Assembly (NCBI GenBank): GCA_006384855.1
Contig: VCJN01000095.1
Location: 1 to 64,000, forward strand
Length of the DNA stretch: 64,000 nt
Source: Tetraselmis striata
Lineage: Eukaryota > Chlorophyta > Chlorodendrophyceae > Chlorodendrales > Chlorodendraceae
Direction of reading: 5' to 3'
Under the pieces are notes generated by a model. That model did no database searches. It had not been told where the DNA came from and worked only from the letters and a program-made list of their open reading frames with translations. Of the stretch, positions 45,658-56,520 are shown piece after piece (within the stretch, counting starts at the first letter, position 1; every line of letters begins with the position of its first letter). Made by a program: the position numbers and the translations under genes.

Positions 45658-46760
45658 TTATGAAGGGAGGAAGTTAGGATCGATGTAGTCCAAGACGACG
45701 TCGGAGTTGCGCGCCCACCCGCCTACATATATTATGTGGCAAATGCGGGACAGCGGGACACCCATGGCCTTAGCGGCAGAGGCCTCATCCTTCCGGAGGG
45801 TGTGCGTGCTCCAGGAGGTGTCGGCAAGGGGGGGCGGCACCGACGAGACGAGCCGACGTAAAAAAGCGAGTCCGAAATGGTAGCGGCAGTCAACGAGGTG
45901 GAGTGCTAAGCAGGGGTGACAGCCCACAAATTTTGTTCCCGGCCTAGCAATGGGTCGATGAATGCGAAGAAGAAGGAGGGTGCTCAACCACATGGAGAAG
46001 CGGCACGCTTAGGTCGTCACTCGTTGTTGCGCCATCTGGCGATGCCCTTCCCGCTACTTGCAGGGTATTGTTGTACGAGTCGATGTGCACTTCCCGGCGC
46101 ACTCGGCACGACACGCCAGGAACCCCGGGCGATGAACATGAAATTGTCGACCGCGGGGCCATGAGGGCATGGAAGTCGTTTCAGTACAGCGGTACTCGGG
46201 GGGAGGAGCAGCATCAACGATTAGCTCGGCGAGTGCAACAAACGAGTCAGCGACATCAGCAGGTAGCGGGACCCGCAGGGCAACAACTTCTAGGCGGAGT
46301 TGCATGAGCATCATGCCGCGACGCGCAGCGGTGAGGCGCAAGCTGCCCTTAGCAATCATGGGGTCGATGTTGTGCATTTCGAAGAACGTGTTGATGGCCG
46401 CCGGAAAGGTAGGGATGCGGCGACTTAGCCCCGGCCAATGTGAGTGACCCCGCTCACCGATTCAGGAGACTACGTACCGAACATATGTAGCAATAATCGC
46501 CTCCATCGGGTTGATGTTCTCCGAGCCGTGATCGAACTCGGCGAACATAATGAGCTTCCCGGTATAGCTCTTGAGACTCGAGGCGGTGAGGGAGCTGGAG
46601 CAGAGGAGGTCCCGGCTCATCCAACCCGAAGGCCTCTTGTAGACGAGTCCGAAGTGAAGCCGCCCAACATGGGGAGAGCTTCGGGCTCGTCAATTTGAAA
46701 TTTGAAATTTGGTACAAGCGAGTATAGTTTCGTCTTTGACTAGCTGTCTTTACCAAGCAT
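45658..46760 (-). pseudogene. Second tyrosine-recombinase relic (DIRS/Ngaro/Crypton type)
   Basis: Read on the minus strand, the 3' part encodes SSTHCT-like sequence then HTLRKDEASAAKAMGVPLSR and GGWARNSDVVLDYIDPNFLP before a stop at 45658. This is the box II region of tyrosine recombinases (HxLR, then GGW, then the nucleophilic Tyr in DYIDP). Upstream pieces in other frames include AINTFFEMHN and GSLRLTAARRGMMLMQLRL, resembling box I. At least three frame changes separate the pieces, so it is dead. No flanking A/B repeats like those at 31.6-35.2 kb were found. The unrelated-looking 46454-46756 part is included only by position. Confidence 0.6.
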
Positions 46761-48199
46761 TAGGGAAGGGCCGCCCCTTACCAACCCGTGTAGGATCCGC
46801 TGATTAAAGCGCGTAGGGCGGAGCCTATGTAGGTCTCGTGGCTATGTTGCAGTCCAGTCGTACTAGTCATCATCAATGGACACGTGCACGCTTAGTGTTT
46901 CATACGAGGGTGATGACACGCGTACAAGGCGCCAACCTGTATGCGCCAGCACCCGCACCGGATGTGCACGACGCACGTCCGTACAAACACGCGACCACGT
47001 GACCGCCCGTATATGCGTTTCCCACCATTTCTATGGCCCCGGATCTCGTATTCTGCTCATGCGCTGAGGTCCACCGGCGGCGGCCAAGCAGCTAGGCCGC
47101 CTTAATTGTCATCTCGCTGCCGAGATCGCACCCCGCCTTGACCTGCTGCCAGCGGTGTCCTAGGACGCCTCGAGGGCCGGAGGTCAAGGCGGGGAAAAAA
47201 TCAAAACCCCCTTGCACCGTTGGCTGTATGCTCTCTTATGTTGTGCAGCACACCTATGCCGGATCGTCCGACGCTCAATAGCCACATGCCCACGCTCCTG
47301 GCCGAGGTCACCGCCCGAGGGCGGCTTCTTGGGTCCCGTGCACGGTGGGATCTATGAAAGCCGCCACCGTGCAAGGCTGTGCCGAGAATTGAAACCCCCC
47401 CCCCCCCCCCCCCCGTACTGGTCGGGCGGGTGCGCAACAAAGTACGAAAACACTATTTTATTTCGAATAGCCTTCGCGAGTAGGCTGCGCTCCTCCGAGT
47501 CGTACACCCCCCTCCCAACTCGTAGGCGGATTTCGGAGAGACCGCCGACGCAAGGCCGAGGTCGTACATGTATTGTTTTTAGCAGCCCCCCGTGCAAGCA
47601 AGTTGCCGCCCTTCGGCGCCACTGGCACTACGAGCATTATTTGAGAAGCCCCATGTGAGGCGCTCCTCGGTCGTCGCACGATCCGTCGATCAGCGGTAAC
47701 TCCGACGGCGACGGCAGTGACTGAGCGACAACCGACGAAGATGAGGAGCCGCTGCCCCCCGGCAGAAACACCCGCTACAACAGCAAAATTCCCCTAGCGC
47801 CTCGATCGCAGCCGAAGACTGCAAAACCCTACGCCCAATTCAAGAATACCGGATGTTTCTAAGCGCTACGCCCAGATATCGTGGCGGGTTACTACATTTG
47901 CAAAAACAATCCCCGCCAATAGTTGACATTGTGTTCCGACAACAGTAATGCAACCTATTTTGCCCCGAGGCACGCGGTGCATTGTGGTTAGGTCTAAATT
48001 AGGGTTTGGGGGCAGCAGTGGGATTGCAAGCTAATATGAATGCCGGTTGGTTCATTTTGTGCCAAGTCGGGGAAACCAATTCCGTCCAAGCATGGACAAA
48101 TCAAAAGAGTGAAGGAAAGGGGCTCAAAAACACTGCGCAAATCATTTGTCAGAATCTAGCAGCATTAACAACACGATAAAGTTTCATCATGTACGCAGC
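46761..48199. other. Region without gene, holding repeat family C copy 2
   Basis: The only structure I see is the inverted family C repeat at 47213-47655 with its C20 run. The stretch 47660-48199 has short frames only. Near 48079-48100, ccgtccaagcatggacaaat resembles the TTGTCC/GGACAA hairpins found in the following gene pair. Confidence 0.4.
47213..47655 (-). repeat. Dispersed repeat family C, copy 2 (inverted)
   Basis: Its reverse complement aligns with 29730-30165 over nearly the whole length, including the block around cggtgacctcggcca and the blocks around ttcgaaataa. Confidence 0.75.
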
Positions 48200-50452
48200 T
48201 CACCGTTCTGGGCGCGAGCAGAGGTCAATCAAATTTGAGAACTCGCTGCTCTTCTCATCTTTGATGCCGATCTTCTCAAGTTCAACTTGAAGAACTTCAG
48301 ACCTCTTGAACTCCTTCACTACTCTGATTTGCGGAAGTGCCCTAAAGCCGGGGCGATTTGCATCATGCTCTGCATACCAGCTCTCGAAACATCTGCGAAG
48401 GTTCTGCAGAAACAATTGCACCGATTTCGAAATTCCGACGCGGTTGCCTGCGCCAATTTACGACATGTTGGAACGTCAGATAACTCATTGACGAGAAAAT
48501 AATCGAAGGGAGTGAGAAGGCAGGGATTGATACTTTCAGTCACAATTACCTGGAGTCACAATCGTCTCTGAAACCTTTTCTTTTCCCTTGGATTCCTTTG
48601 AAGGTTGAGTCGCTACTGGCTCATTTGCGCGTCCTTTCGAACCTGTCAACACATGATTTCAAACAATGTAAATATGACACAGTGCACTCACAAAGCCAGG
48701 GATTTGATACTTTCAGTCACAATTACCTGGAGTCACAATCGTCTCTGAAACCTTTTCTTTCCCCTTGGATTCCTTTGAAGGTTGAGTCGCTACTGGCTCA
48801 TGTGCGCGTCCTTTCGAACCTGTCAACACACATGATTTCAAACAATGTCAATATGACACAGTGCACTGACAAAAATCATATGATTGGAGAGGCAAGGACC
48901 TGATTGATAGTAAGCTTGCATGAGCTTTTCGTAATCGATTAGCCTTCGCGTTGTCTGCATTTGAGCATCTGAGAGGACCTGGCCGCTCTTGATTCGGGCC
49001 CTCAAAAGCAAGGCGGCCGATCTTTCTCCTTGCGAGTGCGTGCCGTAAGCCGGCACCCTACCTCCTAAAAGGCTCGGTTTCCAGGGGTTACCTGATGCCT
49101 CAGCGCCCGCTCTAGCTGCAGAAGCTGAGGCTGCACGGCTCTTCTTCGCCGCCGGCTGCTCGGGCACAGAAGATGACGCCTTGTGTTTTCTCCCTACTAG
49201 CGCTCCGAGCGCATCGAATTCTTTTGCTTTCTCGGTAGGTATTGATGTCCGCTTGGACCTTCGACCTATAAATATCATATCCGGTCAGACCGTTTCGTCC
49301 CGCTGATGACAGAACGTTTCGTCCCACTGATGACCGACCGTTTCGTCCCACTGATGACAGACCGTTTCGTCCCACTGATGACAGAACGTTTCGTCCCACT
49401 GATAACAGAACGTTTCGTCCCACTGATGACAAACCGTTTCGTCCCACTGATGACAAACCGTTTCGTCCAACTGATGACAGACCGTTTCGTCCCACTGATG
49501 ACAGACCGTTTCGTCCCACTGATGACAAAACGTTTCGTCCCGCTGATGACAAACCGTTTCGTCCCACTGATGACAAACCGTTTCGTCCCACTCATGACAG
49601 ATCGTGTCGTCCCACTGATGACAAACCGTTTCGTCCCACTGCTGACAAACCGTTTTGTCCCACTGATGACAAACCGTTTCGTCCCACTGATGACAAACCG
49701 TTTCGTCTCACTGATGACAGACCGTTTCGTCCCGTTGATGACAAACCGTTTCGTCCCACTGATGACAAACCGTTTCGTCCCACTGATGACAAACCGTTTT
49801 GTCCCGCTGATGACAAACCGTTTCGTCCCACTGATGACAAACCGTTTCGTCCCACTGATGACAAACCGTTTCGTCCCACTGATGACAAACCTATTTGCAA
49901 TACATTATGTACTGCGGTTTAATAATGTAATGTCTTTAAGTACTGCGCTTCACACTAATATTAAACCACTTCTTACGGCGGAGTACAGGCAGAGGTTCCC
50001 CCTGGCCGCTCTTCACCTCCACCCCCTCCCACCACCAATTAGCATCCTTACTGAACTTGCCGCAGCTGCCTCGACGGGACGTAATACTACCCTGCAGGAC
50101 CCTGATGCCGCTCGTCTCGTTTGGGTTTCTATTCCCACTCGTCTGCCTACACCTCGAGCGGTCCTAGATTACACCGCTTCTACAGGGAACCCTATCCGAA
50201 CTCGCTAGATCTGGCCGCATCACGCGTCGAGCAGGCAGGCGGCTACTGTACGCTCCCACTCGTATGCCTGCACCTTAAGTGGTCCTAGATTACACCGCTT
50301 CTACAGGGAACCCTAACCGAACTCGCTAGATCTGGCCGTATCACGCGTCGAGCAGGCAGGCAGCTACTGTACGCGCGCACAACTCACCTGGGGTGGCGTC
50401 GTCCTTGCTTGTCTTCCTTGTCCTTGGCAGGCTCGTTCTTCTTCGGCGCCAT
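48200..50452 (-). CDS. Small basic protein, divergent partner of the DUF7869-like gene
   Basis: I do not recognise the family. The last exon (48200-48447) and the one before it (48900 to about 49258 or 49278) join in phase 1: YYQS-G-NRVGISKSVQLFLQNL. The protein is rich in Lys, Arg, Ser and Ala, with likely nuclear signals (GRKHKASSS, AAKKSRAAS). Its C-terminal half is helical (EFKRSEVLQVELEKIG) and ends LCSRPER. A probable first exon at 50388-50452 encodes MAPKKNEPAKDKEDKQG and ends in an excellent CAG|GTGAGT donor. It can join in phase only through a weak acceptor at 49258; otherwise translation starts at the ATG at 49278. The intervening intron carries minisatellite array 1 and a 122-bp duplication. 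The final intron carries a 179-bp tandem duplication. A DNA-binding accessory protein is a guess. Confidence 0.6.
48524..48880 (+). repeat. 179-bp tandem duplication inside the partner gene's last intron
   Basis: Two nearly identical units start gggattgatactttcagtca (48524) and gggatttgatactttcagtc (48702). They differ by a few bases. Confidence 0.9.
49289..49893 (+). repeat. 24-bp minisatellite, array 1 (about 25 copies)
   Basis: The core GTCCCACTGATGACA, followed by a variable A/G and then ACCGTTTC, is repeated about 25 times with very few changes. Because 24 is a multiple of three, false long frames run through it on both strands (MTNRFVPL on plus, SSVGRNGL and similar on minus). It lies in the presumed first intron of the minus-strand partner gene. 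Confidence 0.95.
50132..50375 (+). repeat. 122-bp tandem duplication
   Basis: Units start near 50132 and 50254 (cccactcgt(c/a)tgcct). They share ggtcctagattacaccgctt and catcacgcgtcgagcaggca. It is in the same intron as array 1. Confidence 0.9.
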
Positions 50453-51003
50453 TATGGAGGTAGGTAGGTTGACGCGGTAGATGAGCGGGTTTCTTGGTGG
50501 GAAGCGGTGAGGGAGAGGTGGAAATGACGTGGTTTCAGTCTGCCGCCGCTCTGACCCCTGCTGGACCAACGGCGCGCGTGCACACACTATAGTGTACCTC
50601 GTCGTCGTCATCAGGTTCATGTATTTTGCACCGCGACGAATATACAAGGCTAACTACTGCGACTATATATTACTATTACTGGAAGATAAAATATTCCCTA
50701 CTCGAGAGTCATAACGGTACGAGAGTACAGTGGCGTGGCAATAATACTTCCTTCATGGGATGATATATTCCTTGGATTGGATTCGGGTGTACTTACTAGT
50801 ATAGAACTATTTCCGACATACGAAAGAAACACGAAATAATACGGTATTTGAGTCCTCAATTATTTTGACCCGTAGATGGATATTATGCCCCCCGGTCAAC
50901 GGCCCGTCCGAGAACGGTCATCGGCCGTCACTCTGCCTCACCACAGATCACAGTCCTTCTCCCCCTCCCCCCCCCCCCCCCCCACCCACTCGCCCCGCGC
51001 TGC
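50453..51003. other. Head-to-head promoter region of the divergent pair
   Basis: About 550 bases separate the two presumed start codons. It contains AT-rich stretches at 50630-50700 and 50790-50860 and a C17 run at 50967-50983, just before the plus-strand start. No gene seen. Confidence 0.45.
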
Positions 51004-54000
51004 ATGGCGGCGGTCGAAAGCATGGCCTCTTCTCCAGGATCCGGCGCGTCGGACACTACAGTTACTTTACCGCTGTGTTCGTGCCGCAGCGGGTACTCGT
51101 GTGATTGCGACGCGCGTGCGAGTGGTCGTAAGGAGCCTGAGAAAAGGAAGTACACGTGGGGCAAGGGCTCCGATGAGGTCGCCGAAAGCGATAATGGCAA
51201 GGTCTCGTCTCTGATCAGCAAGCGCACCTCTCGCGATTGTATCCGCCTCATGCTCGCCAAGGAGGCTAGCGAGCAGTCGCCATGCTGTTCGCGCAAGTGC
51301 GTGCACAAGCTATACTCACAGTGCGGAGAGGCCCTCGTTGATGCCGTGTTGGACCGTGCGTTGACCGTATACTCTGGCAATCAGAACCGCTCCTTTGACC
51401 GGCTCGCTCAGGTTCTCAGGGGCGGCTACGAGTCGGCATCCGACAAGTTCGATTACATGTTTGATCACGGTGGCTACTTGCGCTCTTTCGACCATCGGGG
51501 CCCCATCTACACGTGTGGGCGTGCGTGGGAGGCCTTGCATCATGTCTCGAAACACAGACGTCTCGTGATCCAGCGGTCGGTGGTGGATAACGAACCCACG
51601 TACATCAGGCAGCGCAAGCAATACGAGAGCAGACAAACCGGACCGAGGGAGCATGTGCGCATGTTTCTCGAGCACTTCTTCTCGGATGACCTCGGTCACG
51701 TCGAGATCATGCCTTTTCATGACGGAAACAGCGAGACCTTCAAGAAGCACCTACCTCCCTGGATGACCAAGATTTGCGTCTACTACTACTACAAGTCGTG
51801 GGCCGAGGACGACAACGCCATTCTCCGTGGTGAGGCCCATTTTGTCCCACTGATGACATACCGTTTCGTCCCGCTGACGACAGACCGTTTCGTCCCGCTG
51901 ATGACAAACCGTTTCGTCCCACTGAGGACAAACCGTTTCGTCCCGCTGATGACATACCGTTTTGTCCCGCTGATGACAGACCGTTTTGTCCCGCTAATTA
52001 CATACCGTTTTTGTCCCGCTGATGACAAGCCGTTTCGTCCCGCTGATGACATACCGTTTCGTCCCGCTGATGACAAACCGTTTCGTCCCGCTATCGCCAG
52101 AACGTTTTGTCCCGCTGATGACAAACCGTTTCGTCCCACTGATGACAAAACGTTTCGTCCCACTGATGACAAACCGTTTCGTCCCACTCATGACAAACCG
52201 TTTCGTCCCACTGATGACAAACCGTTTTGTCCCGCTGATGACAGACCGTTTTGTCCCGCTGATGACAAACCGTTTTGTCCCACTGATGACAAACCGTTTT
52301 GTCCCGCTGATGACAGACCGTTTTGTCCCGCTGATGACAAACCGTTTCGTCCCGCTATCGCCAAAACGTTTAGTCCCACCGACGCCGGACCGATTTCGTC
52401 CCACTGATGACAGAACGTTTCGCACCGCTCATGGCATACCGTTTCGTCCCACCGACCACAAAAGTATTTGTCCCACATAATCAGCCGATATCGTCCCACT
52501 GCAGAGAGAACGTCTTGTCCCACTGCTGAGAGACGGTTTTGTCCCACTACTGACATACCGTTTCGTCACACTGATGACAGATTGTTTCGCCATGCTAATT
52601 ACAGAATTATTCACCCACTACCGATATAATTATTTCGACCCACTTTAGACCGAACTTTTCTGTCTCGCATTATGAGACCTTATTTGTATACCGACCTATC
52701 ACGCCCCTGCCCCTTTGTAGATTTGGCTACCGAGAGCGAAGTGAAGCTCGCATCGTTCGACACTTTCCGCCGGACTTGGAAGGAAGACTTCCCGGATGTC
52801 ACCACGCCGAAGGTGAAGCGATTCAGCCACTGTCCCATATGCGCGGCGGGCAAAGCACTCAGAGACCAAGCTCGCGAAATTTGCACAAAGGACATGACGC
52901 CAGAGGAACGTCAAGTGCACCGTCAACATCAGCAGCTGGTGAGGCGTCAGGTCAGAGCTGAGCAGAAGGTACACCTCAAGAGAGTGCGCCAGGAACGAAG
53001 GGATCTGAACAACGCCGTCTTTCAGTCGCGCCTTGGCCATGGAAACTTCTTCTTCTTCGAAATTGATAGCATGGACTCCGCGAAGACCCTGCTGCCTCAC
53101 TGGGTTCGCATCCCCAAGACTGTGAAGCCCGACATGCTCCTCAAGTACCACCTCACCTGTGTGAAGTACGACGGATACCGCCCGGACGACATCTACTACT
53201 ACACCAACACCATCCCCCACGATTCGTCCACGACGTGCACTCTAATATGGATCACGATCATAAAGGTGAGCTCGTTAGCCTTCCGATAGGTTCGCCGTGG
53301 TTGTCCGGTAGCCATGGACTGATGAAATCTGATCTGCGATGCAGGAAATTCAACACCGTGGTAGAAAGATTCCGTACATCAGAATCCAGATGGACAACAC
53401 CGTCAGGGAGAACAAGAATAGGAACGTGGCGGCCCTCTGCAATTGGCTTGTGTCTATCGGCATCTGCGACGTCATTCATTTGGTCTTCTTGCCTGTCGGG
53501 CACACTCACGAACGGGTTGACCAGATCTTCAGCCGCATCAGTCTTGCGCTATCTCGCAGCTCCGCCTACACAATCGAAGCCTTTCTTGACTTGGTGGCGA
53601 AGGCATTCTCGCCCACTCCGGAGATTGCTGAGCTCTCATTCTCCCTCGACTTCTCTGAGTGGTTAAGGCCCCATTTCCAAGACCACATTTAGGACATCAG
53701 TAAGCCGCACAAATTCGAGTTCACCCGTGACGACGCCGCCGCGTCCGGCGGCTCGTTGCGCACCGCCTTGTGGTCCAACACACCGCTTTCTGAGCCCGTG
53801 CAGATCTTGAAGAGCGCGCCAACTGGGACGCCCGAGATTCGTGCGGGCCGGCCCCTTTTGTACGCTCTCTGCGACAAAAAGAAGCCCGACGCGGTGAAGG
53901 TCCAGAGGTACTTGGATGATTTCAAGAAGGTCAGGTCGTACATCACGGACCTGGCGGTCCAGTGGCACTTCTCCCCAATCGAGCGCGAGAGCTGGAAGAA

Positions 54001-54992
54001 TCTGCTCGGCGACTTGGATGAGATGCAAACTGCTCCTTCGGCAGCTTTCTCCGGGTTCTGGCCGCAACGGAAAGAGGAAGTTGACGACTTCTTGCTCGAG
54101 CACGGGCAGACCGCGCCTGCTGAGGCACGTCACACGATGGCTACCAACGCCGACCTCAACAGTGCCGAAGCCGCTCGCGTTGAAGCCGAGGTTCGTGCTC
54201 AAGTGCTTCAAGATGACAGCGCCTTCCGGGGAGTTCACGCCGGCGCCAAGGAGAGGCTTCATGACAACACATCGCCCAGCGATGCAAAGGGCTCGAACCT
54301 CGTTGTCATCGACGTCTCCGATGTGAGTCCCATTGTTTGTCATTTTTGTCCTTTACGGGACAAAACAATTTGGTTCATCTACCTTGCTTGTTATTTTGTC
54401 CCAACTGGGACAAAAATGGCGTGGCGTCTCGCTCGGGACTAACATAGCTCGCGGTCTTGGTCATCGTTAGGTGCATGAGGAAGACAAGTGTCCTGAAACT
54501 CTTGGTGATTGGGAGTCGAGATTCGTCATCGGGCTTGTGAAGTCGCGCGAGACTACCGAAGACACGTTGACCGTGGCCGTATACGAGCCCTTCCATGCCG
54601 ATGCAAAGGGCAAACCCCTCATGCCCCTATGGTTGTACGCGCAGACAAAAGGAGGGAAGAAGCCAGTTGACACAAGCTGGGAGAAGTGCCTGACGCTTCC
54701 TTGGAAGCTTGTTGAAGCCGTCCCCCTATCGTACGCGAAGGCCATCCACGACGCGTCGGGAAGTCGAGAGGTGTTCAACGAGGACGGCACCATGGTCAGA
54801 AAGAAGTGGTACGGTAAAAGCGTCCAAGTCGTGAAGACATATGCGCAAACTGGGTGGCAAATCAGCCAGCCACGAAACAACTGCGTCCACGTCATGTCAA
54901 CCACCCCAGCGCAACGCAAACCCGGCGGAGTCGTCAAGTTTAACGCAGCCACGAAGAAGGACTTGCTTGAGTTGGGGATGCTCAACGAATAA
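51004..54992 (+). CDS. DUF7869-like, transposase-like protein with one in-frame TAG
   Basis: Four exons, phase-consistent: 51004-51829, 52721-53265, 53345-54322 and 54471-54992, about 956 codons. The N-terminal part has SPCCSRKCVHKLY (Cys-rich) and GRAWEALHHVSKHRRLVIQR. Exon 2 has ASFDTFRRTWKEDFPD, HCPICAAGKAL (zinc-type pair), EIDSMDSAKTLLPHW and HDSSTTCTLIW. Exon 3 has IQMDNTVRENKNRNV and FLPVGHTHERVDQIFSRIS. These blocks match a large protist/animal family annotated DUF7869, often repeated in genomes and probably transposon-derived. D (SMD), D (MDN) and the HTH..D block could form an RNase-H-like catalytic site; this is inference. The C-terminal exon has GDWESRFVIGLVKS, then WKLVEAVPLSYAKA, and ends LLELGMLNE. 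TAG at 53690-53692 interrupts an otherwise open exon 3. Confidence 0.75.
51838..52680 (+). repeat. 24-bp minisatellite, array 2, filling the first intron
   Basis: It is the same unit family as array 1. About 24 good copies run to 52410, then about ten increasingly degraded copies continue almost to the polypyrimidine tract and acceptor at 52720. The variant gctatcgcc appears at about 52091 and 52352, eleven units apart, hinting at a higher-order repeat. It occupies nearly the whole 891-base intron. Confidence 0.93.
54344..54416 (+). other. Two TTTTGTCC/GGACAAAA hairpins in the last intron
   Basis: At 54344-54366 the arms are ttttgtcc and ggacaaaa. At 54393-54416 ttttgtccca and tgggacaaaa flank two bases, a nearly loop-free palindrome. 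A third related hairpin lies 75 bases after the stop (55068-55086). Confidence 0.85.
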
Positions 54993-56309
54993 ACTATCAG
55001 CAACGTCTTGTGGCTAGCTAGCCGCTGGATGTAATAATCATAATAAATATTGATTTATTGCCTCATCTTGTCCCATTTTGGACAAAATGCTCCAAAACCA
55101 ACATTGGATATGCGTCGCGGCTGGCCTTCATGCTGTTGAATGCTGCACTGCACCCAAGGTCTACAAACCCAAGCTACATCACCAGTGAGTCTTAAGTACT
55201 GATAGTAAACCCGGGAACTAGGGTATAAACAAACCCTACGGTGCAAAATGAATTCCACGGTGCAAAATAGGTTAAATTACTGTTCGACCCGAGAGACTCA
55301 TACACATGCTAGACGGTTTCGTCAAGCCATGACATGATGTGTATTGTGCCACACAACATCAGCGATGGAGGGCCATGTAGCCCCCACCCACCCACACATA
55401 CTAGCCGGCTCAGCGATAAATATAGCATTGAGCACCTCACAGCTATTATGGTTAGATTACCTCCCCATCACACCACAATATCAATAAGCGGGACGCCAAC
55501 GCACGGCTGCCTTAGCTTACCTGCTGAGCTATGGATGGGATGGGTCTGACTTAGGTACAGACAGCAGGCTGGGGGGCGTTGATGTCTGAGCTACTCTTGA
55601 TGCCTTGACCCACTAGAAGGAGGAGGGGCTTGGACACACGCGTGAGGATGGCCGGTAGCTTGAGCTGTGATTACACATTTGTGTTTCCCATAGTGGTTAG
55701 AGAGGACATGCCCTAAGAGCGACTCAATCTAGGCGAGTTGAGCAGCAAACGCGCAGTTGCAATCAATTTCAATTTCAATTTGGGTCGGCAGACGCCGGTC
55801 ATCCTGTTTAAGACAGTCGTTCGTCAGGTCGGTCCGTAGTGGGAACAGACCGGGCACCCGGCAAACTAGTCGATGAACGTTCTCCTTGCCATGCTCTGCT
55901 TTCTGCATTAGTTTTGGCACCGCAAGGTATTCGTCCTTGTCACTTGCAGATTTTGCACCGGCACGGCCGCTTAGGGGTGGCTCGTCTTTAGCAAGTCCGG
56001 GCGCGCATTTGGTAGCTGTAGTCGTACCGATACTCGGCTGGGGGCCGTGATCGAAACTCATACATCGCGATATACCGGTATTCGGCTGCCCATGTACCGA
56101 ATTGAGCCAGCGACGAAGTGAGCTCTAGCGGCAACGCAGACTAGGCATGCATGTCCACTTGAATCAACTCGAGTGTCGGCTCGGCGACGGGGTCTTCTCC
56201 ATCTGGCATGGTGACGCACAGAGTACGGACGAGAGTATCACACTCGGATGGTGAGCTGAGTAGTGCGGTCTTTAAACAACCGGGAACCTTGCATGCAATA
56301 AGTTACGGG

Positions 56310-56520
56310 ACACTGTATCAATGTGTGGAATACAGCAAAACTGAAAGATGGCAGGCTCAACTGTAAGTTTCGGTTGCTTTTATATATGTATGCTCGTCGT
56401 GTTGCACACGAAGGGGCACAGCAACGGGTGAACAAGTAACCCGTACCTCTATCAACACATGCAGCTAGAAAGCGATTAGAAAAGGATGAAACCCCATAAA
56501 CTAGTTTCGGTCACATTACC
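56310..56520 (+). repeat. Dispersed repeat family B, copy 2
   Basis: It pairs with 45235-45475, with the same ordered landmarks and an estimated identity of about 75 percent. Confidence 0.7.

Noticed and set aside
49289-49893. Hammerhead-ribozyme-like words in the 24-bp arrays (CTGATGA and GGGACGAAAC)
   Set aside because: The two conserved cores lie on opposite strands, so one RNA strand cannot hold both in the required order.
49306-50208. 300-codon frame of MTNRFVPL repeats and its minus-strand SVGRNGLS counterparts
   Set aside because: The 24-base period keeps any frame open. Array 2 is removed by an exact-phase intron in the DUF7869-like gene, so these are repeat artefacts.
51838-52407. 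Treating the array as a coding repeat domain of the DUF7869-like protein
   Set aside because: The array shifts frame near 51990, whereas the donor at 51829 and acceptor at 52720 join conserved sequence in phase.
49289-52680. CRISPR array interpretation of the 24-bp repeats
   Set aside because: There are no spacers; the unit is directly tandem and the genome is eukaryotic.
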